Shown here piece by piece: positions 24,054 through 32,728 of a stretch of 64,000 nucleotides of DNA. Position 1 is the first letter of the stretch, and each line of letters begins with the position of its first letter. A program made the translations under genes and the position numbers. The stretch covers positions 124,001-188,000 of the forward strand of contig NZ_SCHN01000007.1 in assembly GCF_004120195.1 (NCBI RefSeq), read 5' to 3'. The stretch is from Enterovibrio baiacu. Lineage in GTDB: Bacteria; Pseudomonadota; Gammaproteobacteria; Enterobacterales; Vibrionaceae. The notes below the pieces were generated by a model. The model was not told the DNA's origin and made no database searches. It was given only the letters and a program-made list of their open reading frames with translations.

Positions 24054-24974
24054 ATGAAGATATCAACGCGGATGGAAGTGAAAAATATAGTGATGGCAGG
24101 GCTCGCCTTATTGTTCTTCGCCGCCAATTCTGTTCTGTGCAGAATGGCGCTCGCGAACACCAATATTGACCCTGCGTCATTTACGTCTATTCGTTTAGCG
24201 TCTGGGGCTGCCATGCTGTTTTTCCACAGTTTTCTGTTTCCGGTGAAACAAAAAAGTGACGAGGACAAGCAAGTCACGGGGTTTAATTTTATTCATCAGC
24301 CAGTAGAGCATTGGCTCGCGGCAGCAATGTTATTCCTTTATGCCGCCTCGTTTTCTTTCGCCTACATGTACCTCGATGCTGGCATGGGGGCGCTGATCCT
24401 TTTCGCGTTCGTTCAATTAACCATGTTTGCGTATAGTCAACACAAAGAAGGCGGTGCGACGGGGCTTGAATATATCGGCGCACTAACGGCGATATGTGGT
24501 TTAGGGTATTTGGTATCGCCCGGCATGGACTCACCAGACATGTGGGGGACGATCCTCATGGCCATTTCGGGCATTGCATGGGGTGCGTATAGCGTGCTCG
24601 GTAAAGAGATAAAACAACCTCAACTCAAAGCGAACTGCATCAATTTCCGATTGAGTTTGTTCTTTGTGGTCCCGTTTTTCCTCATGAACATTCCGATGAA
24701 CACCTTGTCATCAGAAGGTATTTGCTTAGCAATTGCGTCTGGGGCTGTGGCGTCTGCTATTGGTTATGCGATTTGGTATTGGGTTGTTCTGCAATTTAAA
24801 GCGACCCAAGCTGGCGTGCTTCAACTCACTGTGCCTTTGATTGCTGCGGTGGGCGGGTATCTTATTTTGGACGAAGCCTTAACGCTGCGCATGCTGATAG
24901 CGGCATCGGTTATTTTGCTTGGGATCATGGTGACCTTCTTAGGTAAGCAGCGTAAGCAAACCTCAGTGGCCTAA
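24054..24974 (+). CDS. EamA-family (DMT) transporter
   Basis: 306 residues and about ten membrane spans in two EamA repeats (about 12-150 and 165-300). The first repeat has the LCRMALANTNIDPASFTSIR start usual for this family; the second ends in VPLIAAVGGYLILDEALTLR and a short basic tail. These inner-membrane carriers export or import amino acids, nucleosides or other metabolites; the substrate is unknown. The ATG at 24054 has AAGGA nine bases upstream; the later ATG has none. Confidence 0.9.
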   Translation: MKISTRMEVKNIVMAGLALLFFAANSVLCRMALANTNIDPASFTSIRLASGAAMLFFHSFLFPVKQKSDEDKQVTGFNFIHQPVEHWLAAAMLFLYAASFSFAYMYLDAGMGALILFAFVQLTMFAYSQHKEGGATGLEYIGALTAICGLGYLVSPGMDSPDMWGTILMAISGIAWGAYSVLGKEIKQPQLKANCINFRLSLFFVVPFFLMNIPMNTLSSEGICLAIASGAVASAIGYAIWYWVVLQFKATQAGVLQLTVPLIAAVGGYLILDEALTLRMLIAASVILLGIMVTFLGKQRKQTSVA

Positions 24975-24993
24975 TACTGCCAGTGAAACATAA

Positions 24994-25009
24994 CTGATCA
25001 TAACGACAG
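24994..25009. promoter_or_regulatory. LexA (SOS) box candidate upstream of polB
   Basis: CTGATCATAACGACAG fits CTGT-N8-ACAG with one change, and the wider ACTG-N10-CAGT symmetry is complete. It lies 56 bases upstream of the polB start. In E. coli polB (dinA) is LexA-regulated, which supports the reading. Confidence 0.55.
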
Positions 25010-25064
25010 TAATTCTTGTCGAATCCTATATACTGCAAGGGACATATCGAATTTCGAGGCCACT

Positions 25065-27428
25065 TTGCAGTATCACGATGGATTCCTGATCTCTCGTCAC
25101 AGTCGTGACATGGGTGATCAGACAGAACTTATCTTTTGGGTTCAAACCGACAATGGCCCCGCCAAACTGGTTATTCAACAAGAATCGCCGGTTTTCTTTA
25201 TTGCCAATGAACACGTTGAAGAAGCTCAGCGTCACCTCATTGCTGCCAATATCCCTTTTCAAGTGCGTTCTCTCCCCCTGAAAGACTTTTCTTACAGCGA
25301 AGTGACGGGCTTTTACTTCACCACATTAAACGCAGTGAATCGCGCCAGTCGACTACTGCAAGTGGAAGGTCTGAACGCACTAGAAGCCGACGTGCGCTTA
25401 CCCGACCGTTTTCTGATGGAACGTTTCATTTGTGGCGGGATCACCTTTGCAGGCAACGCAACGCAACGTAACGGGTATGTGGAATACCGCAATGTAAAAG
25501 CCAAGTCTTCTGATTACTCGACAACATTATCCCGTGTTTCTCTCGACATCGAATGCTCAGAAAAGGGCGTCTTGTATTCCATTGGTCTTGATAGTGAAGC
25601 TGATAGTCGCGTGATCATGATTGGTGACAAGCCAGAAAATGCAGAAGACATGCAGTGGATCGAATGGGTAGAGTCCGAGCTCGCGTTGCTAAAGGCATTG
25701 AACGCATGGTTTGTGCGTTTCGACCCTGATGTAATCGTCGGCTGGAGCGTGATTGATTTTGATTTTCGACTGCTTATCAAACGTGCCGCGTTTAACAAGA
25801 TAGATCTTCGCTTGGGGCGAGGCGGAGAAAAAGCGCACTGGCGAGATTCCAATAACAGTCGGCAAGGTTTCATTACCTTACCTGGACGTGTTGTGATTGA
25901 TGGTATTGATGCACTGAAAACTGCCACCTACAGTTTCCGTTCCTGGTCGTTAGAATCAGTGTCTCGCACCATGTTTGGTGAAGGGAAGGCGATTGATAAT
26001 CCCTACGATCGCATGGATTCAATCAACCGCATGTTCCGTGACGACAAACCCGCGTTAGCGAAATATAACCTTCAAGACTGTGTGTTGGTTAACCGCATCT
26101 TTGAAGAAACCCATTTGTTAGAGTTTCTCATCCAGCGCAGCCGTTTAACGGGCATTGAGCTTGATCGTATTGGTGGTTCGGTCGCCGCATTTACCAACCT
26201 CTATTTACCACGACTGCACCGTGCGGGATACGTTGCACCAACCTTGACCAGTGAAAACTGGATTGCCAGCCCTGGCGGGTATGTGATGGACAGTAAACCG
26301 GGTCTCTATGATTCGGTGTTGGTATTGGATTTTAAGTCTCTGTACCCGTCGATTATTCGCACTTTCTTGATTGATCCTCTTGGGCTGGTGCAAGGGCTCA
26401 TTGCAGAAGACGAAGCCACAACAGTGCCCGGTTTTCGTGGAGGCGTTTTTCATCGAGAGAAACACTTCTTACCGTCTTTGATCGAGGATTTGTGGAAGGC
26501 AAGAGATGAAGCCAAACGACAAGGTGAAAAAGCGTTCTCACAGGCGATTAAAATCATCATGAACTCCTTTTATGGCGTGTTGGGTTCATCAGGCTGTCGA
26601 TTCTTTGATCATCGGCTTGCTTCTTCAATCACGATGCGCGGCCATGAGATCATGAAAATGACGCGTGAATTGATCGAAGCCAAAGGGTTTGAAGTGATTT
26701 ATGGCGATACAGATTCGACCTTTGTGTCGCTAGGCAAGCGTTATGAAAACGAGGATGCCGATACCATTGGTCAGTCTTTGGTGGAGCACATCAATGACTG
26801 GTGGATTGCGCACCTAAAAGACACCTACAACATCGATTGTGCCCTTGAGATTGAATATGAAATTCACTATCAAAAATTCTTGATGCCCACCATCCGAGGC
26901 CAAGATACCGGGAGTAAAAAACGTTACGCCGGACTCGTGAATAAAGACGGGGAACGCCGCATTGTTTACAAAGGATTGGAAACGGTTCGCACGGATTGGA
27001 CACCCCTCGCACAAGTCTTTCAGCAAACCCTTTACCAGAAAGTGTTCGATGGCGAAGAGGTTGAAGATTACGTGCGTAAAACGGTTGAGGATACGTTACA
27101 AGGTCACAATGATGATGCGCTTATTTACCGTAAGCGGTTGAGACGTAAGCTTTCTGATTACGAAAAGAATGTGCCCCCGCATGTGAAAGCCGCGCGGAAA
27201 GCCGATGCGTATAACGAAAAACGAGGGCGGAATCTGCAATATCAGAACGGCGGTTGGATTGAATATGTCATCACATTAAACGGACCAGAACCGTTAGAAG
27301 CGATCGACAGTCCGTACGACTATCAACATTATGTCGATAAACAACTCAAGCCGATCGCAGACGGTATTTTGCCCTTCATTGGCAAGCATTTTGATTCGTT
27401 GGCTGCGCCGCAGTTAGGTCTCTTTTAG
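25065..27428 (+). CDS. polB: DNA polymerase II (family B)
   Basis: 787 residues, the usual size of PolB. It starts at TTG with GAGG upstream; the N-terminus GFLISRHSRDMGDQTELIFW aligns with E. coli PolB. The 3'-5' exonuclease Exo I is SLDIECSEKGVLYSIGLD. The polymerase motifs are DFKSLYPSIIRTF (A), KIIMNSFYGVLGSSGCRFFD (B) and YGDTDSTFVSLG (C). The C-terminal VDKQLKPIADGILPFIG and final QLGLF resemble a clamp-binding tail. The enzyme takes part in replication restart and translesion synthesis. An SOS-box candidate lies upstream and a strong terminator downstream. Confidence 0.97.
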   Translation: MQYHDGFLISRHSRDMGDQTELIFWVQTDNGPAKLVIQQESPVFFIANEHVEEAQRHLIAANIPFQVRSLPLKDFSYSEVTGFYFTTLNAVNRASRLLQVEGLNALEADVRLPDRFLMERFICGGITFAGNATQRNGYVEYRNVKAKSSDYSTTLSRVSLDIECSEKGVLYSIGLDSEADSRVIMIGDKPENAEDMQWIEWVESELALLKALNAWFVRFDPDVIVGWSVIDFDFRLLIKRAAFNKIDLRLGRGGEKAHWRDSNNSRQGFITLPGRVVIDGIDALKTATYSFRSWSLESVSRTMFGEGKAIDNPYDRMDSINRMFRDDKPALAKYNLQDCVLVNRIFEETHLLEFLIQRSRLTGIELDRIGGSVAAFTNLYLPRLHRAGYVAPTLTSENWIASPGGYVMDSKPGLYDSVLVLDFKSLYPSIIRTFLIDPLGLVQGLIAEDEATTVPGFRGGVFHREKHFLPSLIEDLWKARDEAKRQGEKAFSQAIKIIMNSFYGVLGSSGCRFFDHRLASSITMRGHEIMKMTRELIEAKGFEVIYGDTDSTFVSLGKRYENEDADTIGQSLVEHINDWWIAHLKDTYNIDCALEIEYEIHYQKFLMPTIRGQDTGSKKRYAGLVNKDGERRIVYKGLETVRTDWTPLAQVFQQTLYQKVFDGEEVEDYVRKTVEDTLQGHNDDALIYRKRLRRKLSDYEKNVPPHVKAARKADAYNEKRGRNLQYQNGGWIEYVITLNGPEPLEAIDSPYDYQHYVDKQLKPIADGILPFIGKHFDSLAAPQLGLF

Positions 27429-27461
27429 AAAGAGAAGACGCTAACAACAGACATGGAAATC

Positions 27462-27491
27462 AAAAAGGCCGGGGACAATCCCGGCCTTTTT
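27462..27491. terminator. Bidirectional terminator after polB
   Basis: AAAAAGGCCGGG-GACAAT-CCCGGCCTTTTT lies between polB (plus) and the small hypothetical gene (minus). Confidence 0.9.
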
Positions 27492-27513
27492 ATTGCGAGT
27501 ACGAAGTTTAGTA

Positions 27514-27825
27514 TTAGAAGAAATTCACACTTGATACTTGGGCTTTACTCGCGACAACAGGGTCAAAGCAAATGGCACCGCGGTTTGGGGTACAGACTTT
27601 GAATACATCCCCACAATCATAAATCGCGATAACCACTTCATCTTCAGCACCAAAACAACTTGGCAGTGATTCGCCAACGTTTGCACTGACTTCTTGGCCT
27701 TCGTGTGTCCAAGCAAGGTGGGCGATACGCTGCTCGCTGACCGGCGCGTTAACATTTTTCGCAATGCTCGAATAGATGGATTCAGCATGCGCTTGGGATT
27801 CGGCGGACGGTACAAAAAAAGACAT
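27514..27825 (-). CDS. Small conserved-type hypothetical protein
   Basis: 103 residues, soluble and mildly acidic, with no recognised domain. A strong ribosome-binding site (AGGAGG, five bases from the ATG) and convergent placement against polB with a shared terminator show that it is a real gene. The sequence has an early helix (SQAHAESIYSSIAKNV) followed by likely beta-strands (IAHLAWTHEGQEV, DEVVIAIYDCGDVFKVC) and three Cys. I do not recognise it and cannot suggest a function. Confidence 0.75.
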   Translation of the reverse strand: MSFFVPSAESQAHAESIYSSIAKNVNAPVSEQRIAHLAWTHEGQEVSANVGESLPSCFGAEDEVVIAIYDCGDVFKVCTPNRGAICFDPVVASKAQVSSVNFF

Positions 27826-28154
27826 AATTCCTCCTAAATAATGTTCTTCCCTGAGTCTTCAATACAAATAAGTATGCTATTTAAAGACAATAACCCAAAA
27901 GGTTATGTGGTTAAACTAGCAAACTTAGACCTCTAAACGCAATCTTAATTTTCGCCGCGATGAAAGGATTTTCTGATAAAAATATAGGCAAATGTCAGGC
28001 ACGGTCTGGCGCGAGCATTGATGGAAAATGAGAGACTGTTTGCTGGATTTTTATACATTCACAGCAGGAAATTTGCTTTTCAGTGCAAAACTCGCTTGAA
28101 TGAAAGCAGATTCATGTTAATCGCTGATTGAGCTTATTTAAGTAAGGAGTGCTT
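27826..28154. other. Intergenic region without a recognisable gene
   Basis: About 330 AT-rich bases between the divergent small hypothetical gene and the DUF1289 gene. I see promoter-like AT content but no convincing hairpin, repeat or ORF. Confidence 0.5.
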
Positions 28155-28421
28155 TTGGAGCAACTGGACTTTTTTAATGTACCCAGCCCGTGCATTGGCG
28201 TTTGCCAAGCCAACAACAAAGGGTATTGCAAAGGTTGCTTTCGAAGTCGGGAAGAGCGATTCCATTGGAATGATTTCAATGGCGAGCAGCGTCGAAACGT
28301 GGTGAGGCTTTGCAAGCAACGCTACCAACGTATTCTGAGAGCGAAGCAAGCACATGAAGAAGCGCAGCGAGACGTGGCGGAGGAAAGCCCACAACAATCT
28401 TTGTTTGGTGATGATGATTAG
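28155..28421 (+). CDS. DUF1289 zinc-binding protein (YdhL-like)
   Basis: 88 residues. I place the start at TTG 28155, five bases after AAGGAG, because the resulting EQLDFFNVPSPC matches the N-terminus of E. coli YdhL; a GTG at 28149 lies inside the ribosome-binding site. The conserved Cys set is PSPCIGVC and GYCKGCFRSREER, a probable zinc or iron site, followed by RRNVVRLCKQRYQ. The C-terminus ends QQSLFGDDD, a QxxLF-type motif that could bind the sliding clamp. Function unknown. Confidence 0.85.
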   Translation: MEQLDFFNVPSPCIGVCQANNKGYCKGCFRSREERFHWNDFNGEQRRNVVRLCKQRYQRILRAKQAHEEAQRDVAEESPQQSLFGDDD

Positions 28422-28469
28422 TCGCAACAGACGCTAATGTTTTTGCTTCAACCAAAAATCAGAGATAAA

Positions 28470-28492
28470 AAAAAGCGCCCATTGGGCGCTTT
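28470..28492. terminator. Bidirectional terminator
   Basis: AAAGCGCCC and GGGCGCTTT form a short-loop hairpin between the DUF1289 gene (plus) and rplY (minus). Confidence 0.85.
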
Positions 28493-28512
28493 CTCTTTCA
28501 AGCTCAAAAGCA

Positions 28513-28791
28513 TTAGATGCGGATGAAATCCATGTGCATAACTTTTGGCTTGAACGGGTGACGTTGGATGTCCTGAGGCTTAACGTTCACTTCTTGACCG
28601 TCGATTACTAGAGTAATCGCTTCGTAGAACTCAGGCTTGTCCATTTGGTTGATCACGATGTGGTGCTCAAGCGCGATTGCAACTGGAGCTGCTTCGCCAC
28701 CGTAGATAACTGCTGGGAATTGATCAGCGTGACGCAGGCGGCGGCTCGCACCTTTACCCTGCTCAGTACGTACTACTGCATTGAATTTCAT
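28513..28791 (-). CDS. rplY: Ribosomal protein bL25
   Basis: 92 residues, matching the short single-domain bL25 that binds 5S rRNA in gammaproteobacteria. Characteristic segments are [20 protein letters not shown], the [20 protein letters not shown] strand-helix and the C-terminal [19 protein letters not shown]. It stands alone on the minus strand, next to radD as in E. coli. Confidence 0.98.
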   Translation of the reverse strand: MKFNAVVRTEQGKGASRRLRHADQFPAVIYGGEAAPVAIALEHHIVINQMDKPEFYEAITLVIDGQEVNVKPQDIQRHPFKPKVMHMDFIRI

Positions 28792-29067
28792 AATAAATAC
28801 TCTTAAAAATAGAGAGTTATAAATAAGTATCTAACTTGCGACCAATCTAGATACCAAGTAAATCGAGCGCGGATACTACCACCCAGACTCAGGAATAACA
28901 AGGGTATTAGGGGGTTCAGCGGGCTTTTTTAGCATGAAAAGTCCTGTTTGGATGAAACGTGTACGTTCTTGTCTCTGTTCAATAATTCATGCCAAAAGAA
29001 CGGGCTTACTTTCTTAAAACTCGCCTTGCGTGTTTTCTTATTGAGCTTAGGGTGAAACGCTGCGCAA

Positions 29068-30855
29068 TTAGCGAATGTTTTGCGCCTCTTTTCGTATCAT
29101 CTCGTCGACCTCTTGCTGCGAGGCAAATTGCGTGAGATCGAAGATCTTGTCGCGGATCGCCCAGAAACGCCCGCTCTTACGTGCCACCACAAAATCAGGG
29201 AACCGTAATCTGTGTTCTGCATTCGCCACTTTAGAGGGCGCAGTGTCAGTGAAAGGGCGGTGACGGTCAACCAAATGGGCGTTGATGAACTTGGCCAGAA
29301 ACTCTTGTTTTTGGCGTTTGGTTGAGAGCGGCCACACCTCGTGAATTTCCGCGCCATCATGTCCGACGTAGGTCACTTTTAGTTGCGGCTTATCGAATTT
29401 ATTTTTGCCTGCCGTTAGTCGCATGTCGGCACAGGCCATGATCATGGCATCTTTGAGCTTGAGTGCGTCTCTTAGCTTCTTGTCAGGATCAACAAGGGCA
29501 TGATCGCATTGATGACAACGTCGCGCCGCAATGTCGTTATCAGCGCCACACTCGCTACAAAATTTTGCACGAAAACGATAGCCACAGATTTCTCGCTCGC
29601 CTTCGTCATCTTCAAAAAAACCTTGGCAACGACGCCCGTAATGTTCGATCAGGAAGCCATTGTTATCGAGCTTTCCCCAGAAGTTGTTGTTGAATCCGCA
29701 TGCAGGGCAGGGAACAGTCACGATTTCGCTGTCACTGTCAGGTTTAGGGTCGCCGATCTCTGGCTGATACAGGTCGTAGACGTTGCCGGCATAATCCAAA
29801 ATCAAACAGTCTTCTTTTCCAGGAGAAAGACGTAAACCACGCCCTGCTATTTGCTGATAAAGACTGACAGATTCTGTCGGACGCAAAATCGCGATGAGGT
29901 CAACGTGAGGCGCATCAAACCCTGTGGTAAGCACAGAGACATTCACCAAGTATTTCAACTCGCGACGTTTGAAGCGCTGGATGATGCTATCTCGCTCATC
30001 TTGCGGCGTGTCACCAATGACCAAGGCCGAATCTGCTTCAGGCAACAGCGTAAGAATTTCCTGTGCGTGTTTCACTGTTGCAGCAAACACCATCACGCCG
30101 TGGCGATCTTTCGCATAGTCGAGCACCTGTGTGACGATTTGAGGGGTAGCACGAGGGGCGTTTTCGATCACACGGTCGAGATCTGCTTCTTTATAGAAGC
30201 CAGTCGGTGAAGCCTTGAGTGATGAAAAATCATAACTAAGCACCGGCGCATCCAGTACTTTCGCTTCTGTCAAAAAGCCTTCATCAAGCAAGAAGCGAAT
30301 CGGCAATTCGAAAATGCAGTCTTTAAAGAAACGTGGTTTTTCGCTGCGCACACGCCCTGCGGTATGGAATTGATAAATCCAGCCTAAACCGAGGCGGTAG
30401 GGGGTTGCTGTCAGCCCAAGCACTTTGATGCCAGCATTAACGGATTGAAGGTGTGAAATCACCTTTCGATAGCTGCTTTCTTCGTTATCGGGCACGCGGT
30501 GGCATTCATCAATAACAAGCAGTGAGAACTGTTCTTTGAACGCATCAAGGTTGCGCACAACAGATTGCACCGAGGCGAACACGACCTTGTCGTCGCTTTC
30601 TTTACGGCCTAATCCGGCAGAAAAAATGCCACCTTTGAGTCCGTACCCTTCGTATTTCTCGTGGTTTTGCTCGACCAATTCTTTTACGTGCGCCAACACC
30701 AGCACTCTGCCTCGCGCCAGTTTCGCTAACTCGGCGATCACCAAGCTTTTACCCGCGCCTGTTGGTAAGACAGCAACAGCAGGCGTCGAGTTTTTTCTAA
30801 AATAGTGAACAACCGCTTTTACGGCGTCAGATTGGTAGGGACGAAGGGTATACAT
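29068..30855 (-). CDS. radD: RadD-like superfamily 2 helicase
   Basis: 595 residues, close to E. coli RadD (YejH, 586). Motif I is LPTGAGKS (near residue 33), motif II DECH, motif III LGLTATPYRLG, and the C-terminal helicase motifs include TTGFDAPHVD and QIAGRGLRLSPGK. Beyond residue 380 there are zinc-finger-like Cys sets (CPACG, then CSECGADNDIAARRCHQC). RadD helps RecA-dependent recombination and repair of template-switching intermediates. Its position beside rplY with rsuA and bcr nearby repeats the E. coli order, apart from an inserted GNAT gene. Confidence 0.95.
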   Translation of the reverse strand: MYTLRPYQSDAVKAVVHYFRKNSTPAVAVLPTGAGKSLVIAELAKLARGRVLVLAHVKELVEQNHEKYEGYGLKGGIFSAGLGRKESDDKVVFASVQSVVRNLDAFKEQFSLLVIDECHRVPDNEESSYRKVISHLQSVNAGIKVLGLTATPYRLGLGWIYQFHTAGRVRSEKPRFFKDCIFELPIRFLLDEGFLTEAKVLDAPVLSYDFSSLKASPTGFYKEADLDRVIENAPRATPQIVTQVLDYAKDRHGVMVFAATVKHAQEILTLLPEADSALVIGDTPQDERDSIIQRFKRRELKYLVNVSVLTTGFDAPHVDLIAILRPTESVSLYQQIAGRGLRLSPGKEDCLILDYAGNVYDLYQPEIGDPKPDSDSEIVTVPCPACGFNNNFWGKLDNNGFLIEHYGRRCQGFFEDDEGEREICGYRFRAKFCSECGADNDIAARRCHQCDHALVDPDKKLRDALKLKDAMIMACADMRLTAGKNKFDKPQLKVTYVGHDGAEIHEVWPLSTKRQKQEFLAKFINAHLVDRHRPFTDTAPSKVANAEHRLRFPDFVVARKSGRFWAIRDKIFDLTQFASQQEVDEMIRKEAQNIR

Positions 30856-30929
30856 GGGATCAAAAAGGCAGCCAATAATGGCTGCCAGTGTAACGATGCG
30901 ACTAATGAAAGGCTAGGAATTAGCGAGGC

Positions 30930-31403
30930 TTATGCTTTTACATTAAGACGTTTAGACATGATGCAGTGTTGTCTTCTCGGCATGTAGTCAAACTGCTCAT
31001 AAAATTCACGAGCACCACTGTTACCGATGTTCACTTCTAAAATGATCGATTGGCAGTTGTGCTTTGCTGCATGCTCTTCAAGGGTAGGAAGAACGTGAGA
31101 GCCCACACCTTGGCGACGCCACTCTTGCGTGAGGAATATCTGGTCAATGACTGCGATCTGTCCACCGAGCTCAACACTGAAGCTGTAGCAAACAACAACG
31201 AATCCGATGATTTCGTTTGTACCGTCGCTATCTAAGTTAATTAGAAATACATCGCCGTGCGTCGGGTTCGAAAGCAAATAGTTGAAGGCAGACGTCACGT
31301 GTTCAACATCGAAAGAAAGTGCTTCATGATCATGAAGTTCTTTTGATAGCGCGAGAAGGCGCGGCATTGAATCGATGGAAGGCGATTGCAGCGATACGTT
31401 CAT
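30930..31403 (-). CDS. GNAT-family N-acetyltransferase
   Basis: 157 residues from ATG 31403, which has GGAAGA upstream; an in-frame start at 31436 lacks one. The acetyl-CoA loop is QEWRRQGVGSHVLPTLEEHA and the C-terminal strand-helix is LEVNIGNSGAREFYEQFDY, both standard in GNATs. The substrate (amine, antibiotic or protein) is unknown. It sits between radD and rsuA on the minus strand, a place that has no gene in the E. coli arrangement. Confidence 0.9.
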   Translation of the reverse strand: MNVSLQSPSIDSMPRLLALSKELHDHEALSFDVEHVTSAFNYLLSNPTHGDVFLINLDSDGTNEIIGFVVVCYSFSVELGGQIAVIDQIFLTQEWRRQGVGSHVLPTLEEHAAKHNCQSIILEVNIGNSGAREFYEQFDYMPRRQHCIMSKRLNVKA

Positions 31404-31635
31404 AAATTCTTCCCTGATCAATAAGTTAAAAGGCAACTGATTATAATCAAAAATTGGGAGGCACAGGATTAGACTGTAGTGGAACTGTTAAGTTCGACAT
31501 CTCTTAGTTATAGGAAGGGGAAAAGCAGAGCGCAATTTCATCGTCGTTTAAAAAAACTGAGTGCGGTTTTCACTGTACCTTTGCTGACGACTTCCTATAA
31601 TGCGCCTTTCGAGTACATAGCGGACTATAAAAATC

Positions 31636-32340
31636 ATGATTAGGCTAGACAAATTTCTTTGTGAAACCGTGGGTGTAACCCGCACCCAAGCAGCAAAACT
31701 CCTCAAAGAAAAACGTATCACGCTTGACGGAGATATCGTTAAAAGCGGTGCCATCAAAATTGCTGAAGATGCAAACGTTGAATTTGATGGTGCACCGTTA
31801 ACATTGTCGGGGCCACGCTATTTCATGATGAACAAGCCAGAAGGGTACGTGTGTTCACATGAAGACTCGAGCAACCCAACGGTATTCGTGTTGCTTGAAG
31901 AAGTGAACGCAGAAAAATTGCACATCGCTGGACGTTTGGACTGTGATACCACGGGACTGCTGCTGTTGACGGATGACGGTCAATGGTCACATCGCGTGAC
32001 ATCACCAAAACACAAATGCGATAAGACATACCGTGTTTGGTTGGATGATCCCATTGCGGACGATGTTGCTGAACAATTCGCGGAAGGCGTGATGTTGCGC
32101 GGTGAGAAAGCCGAAACCTTGCCAGCACAAATGGATGTCGTTGATGAGAAAGAAGTGTTGCTAACCATCCATGAAGGCAAATACCACCAAGTAAAACGCA
32201 TGTTCGCGGCTGTCGGTAACAAAGTGGTAGGTTTGCACCGTGAAACCGTTGGCGAGCTGGTATTGGATGAAACCCTTGAGCCTGGCGAATATCGCGAACT
32301 GACCGCAGAAGAAATCGCACTGTTCATGCCTTCAAAGTGA
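31636..32340 (+). CDS. rsuA: 16S rRNA pseudouridine(516) synthase
   Basis: 234 residues. Residues 1-55 are an S4 RNA-binding domain (MIRLDKFLCETVGVTRTQAA). The catalytic motif HIAGRLDCDTTGLLLLTDDG contains the essential Asp, followed by YHQVKRMFAAVGNKVVGLHR. It modifies U516 of 16S rRNA. Gene order with bcr downstream and radD upstream is as in E. coli. Immediately after the stop is an unusual set of inverted repeats (32352-32413). Confidence 0.97.
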   Translation: MIRLDKFLCETVGVTRTQAAKLLKEKRITLDGDIVKSGAIKIAEDANVEFDGAPLTLSGPRYFMMNKPEGYVCSHEDSSNPTVFVLLEEVNAEKLHIAGRLDCDTTGLLLLTDDGQWSHRVTSPKHKCDKTYRVWLDDPIADDVAEQFAEGVMLRGEKAETLPAQMDVVDEKEVLLTIHEGKYHQVKRMFAAVGNKVVGLHRETVGELVLDETLEPGEYRELTAEEIALFMPSK

Positions 32341-32351
32341 GCATGTTTACG

Positions 32352-32370
32352 TCACCGCGAATATCGGTGA
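32352..32370. repeat. Small hairpin after rsuA
   Basis: TCACCG and CGGTGA are perfect 6-bp arms around a 7-base loop, 11 bases after the rsuA stop. There is no T-run, so it is not a normal terminator. Confidence 0.5.
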
Positions 32371-32372
32371 TG

Positions 32373-32413
32373 TTAGCCAAAACAACACCGTTAAACATTG
32401 GCTAAGTGTTGTT
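32373..32413. repeat. Two interlocked 8-bp inverted repeats
   Basis: Arm A TTAGCCAA (32373-32380) pairs with TTGGCTAA (32398-32405). Arm B AACAACAC (32381-32388) pairs with GTGTTGTT (32406-32413). The order is A-B-9 bases-A'-B', so in RNA the two stems exclude each other, a possible two-state structure. Alternatively it may be a protein-binding site. Confidence 0.6.
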
Positions 32414-32728
32414 GCAAAGAGCGCTACAAATGAGTCTATTTGTGGCGTTTTTTGATCGTGCTTTCTCATCTCGTTGAGTTTATTCGGAATCATGCTCGAT
32501 GAGAACGATTGAACAATGTGGCTATCTTTTAAACAGATTGCGCAAAATACAGAGGGTGTATTGATTTCATTCATGATTCTGTCGCTTTATCTCGTCAAAT
32601 AAGAAAGTCATCATTTCCTCAAGAGAAACAATCATAGTGCTATTATGTGACGAATGTAGTGGTCTGGCTTTTCTCGCCAACAACGCTTACCTGTCTTCTC
32701 TTTTACTTATTTCTTCTCTAAGGCATAC

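Larger units (their letters stand above)
32341..32728. other. rsuA-bcr intergenic region
   Basis: 388 bases. The first 75 hold a small hairpin and two interlocked inverted repeats, described separately. The remainder is AT-rich and probably contains the bcr promoter. A 75-codon minus-strand open frame has no supporting features. Confidence 0.5.
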
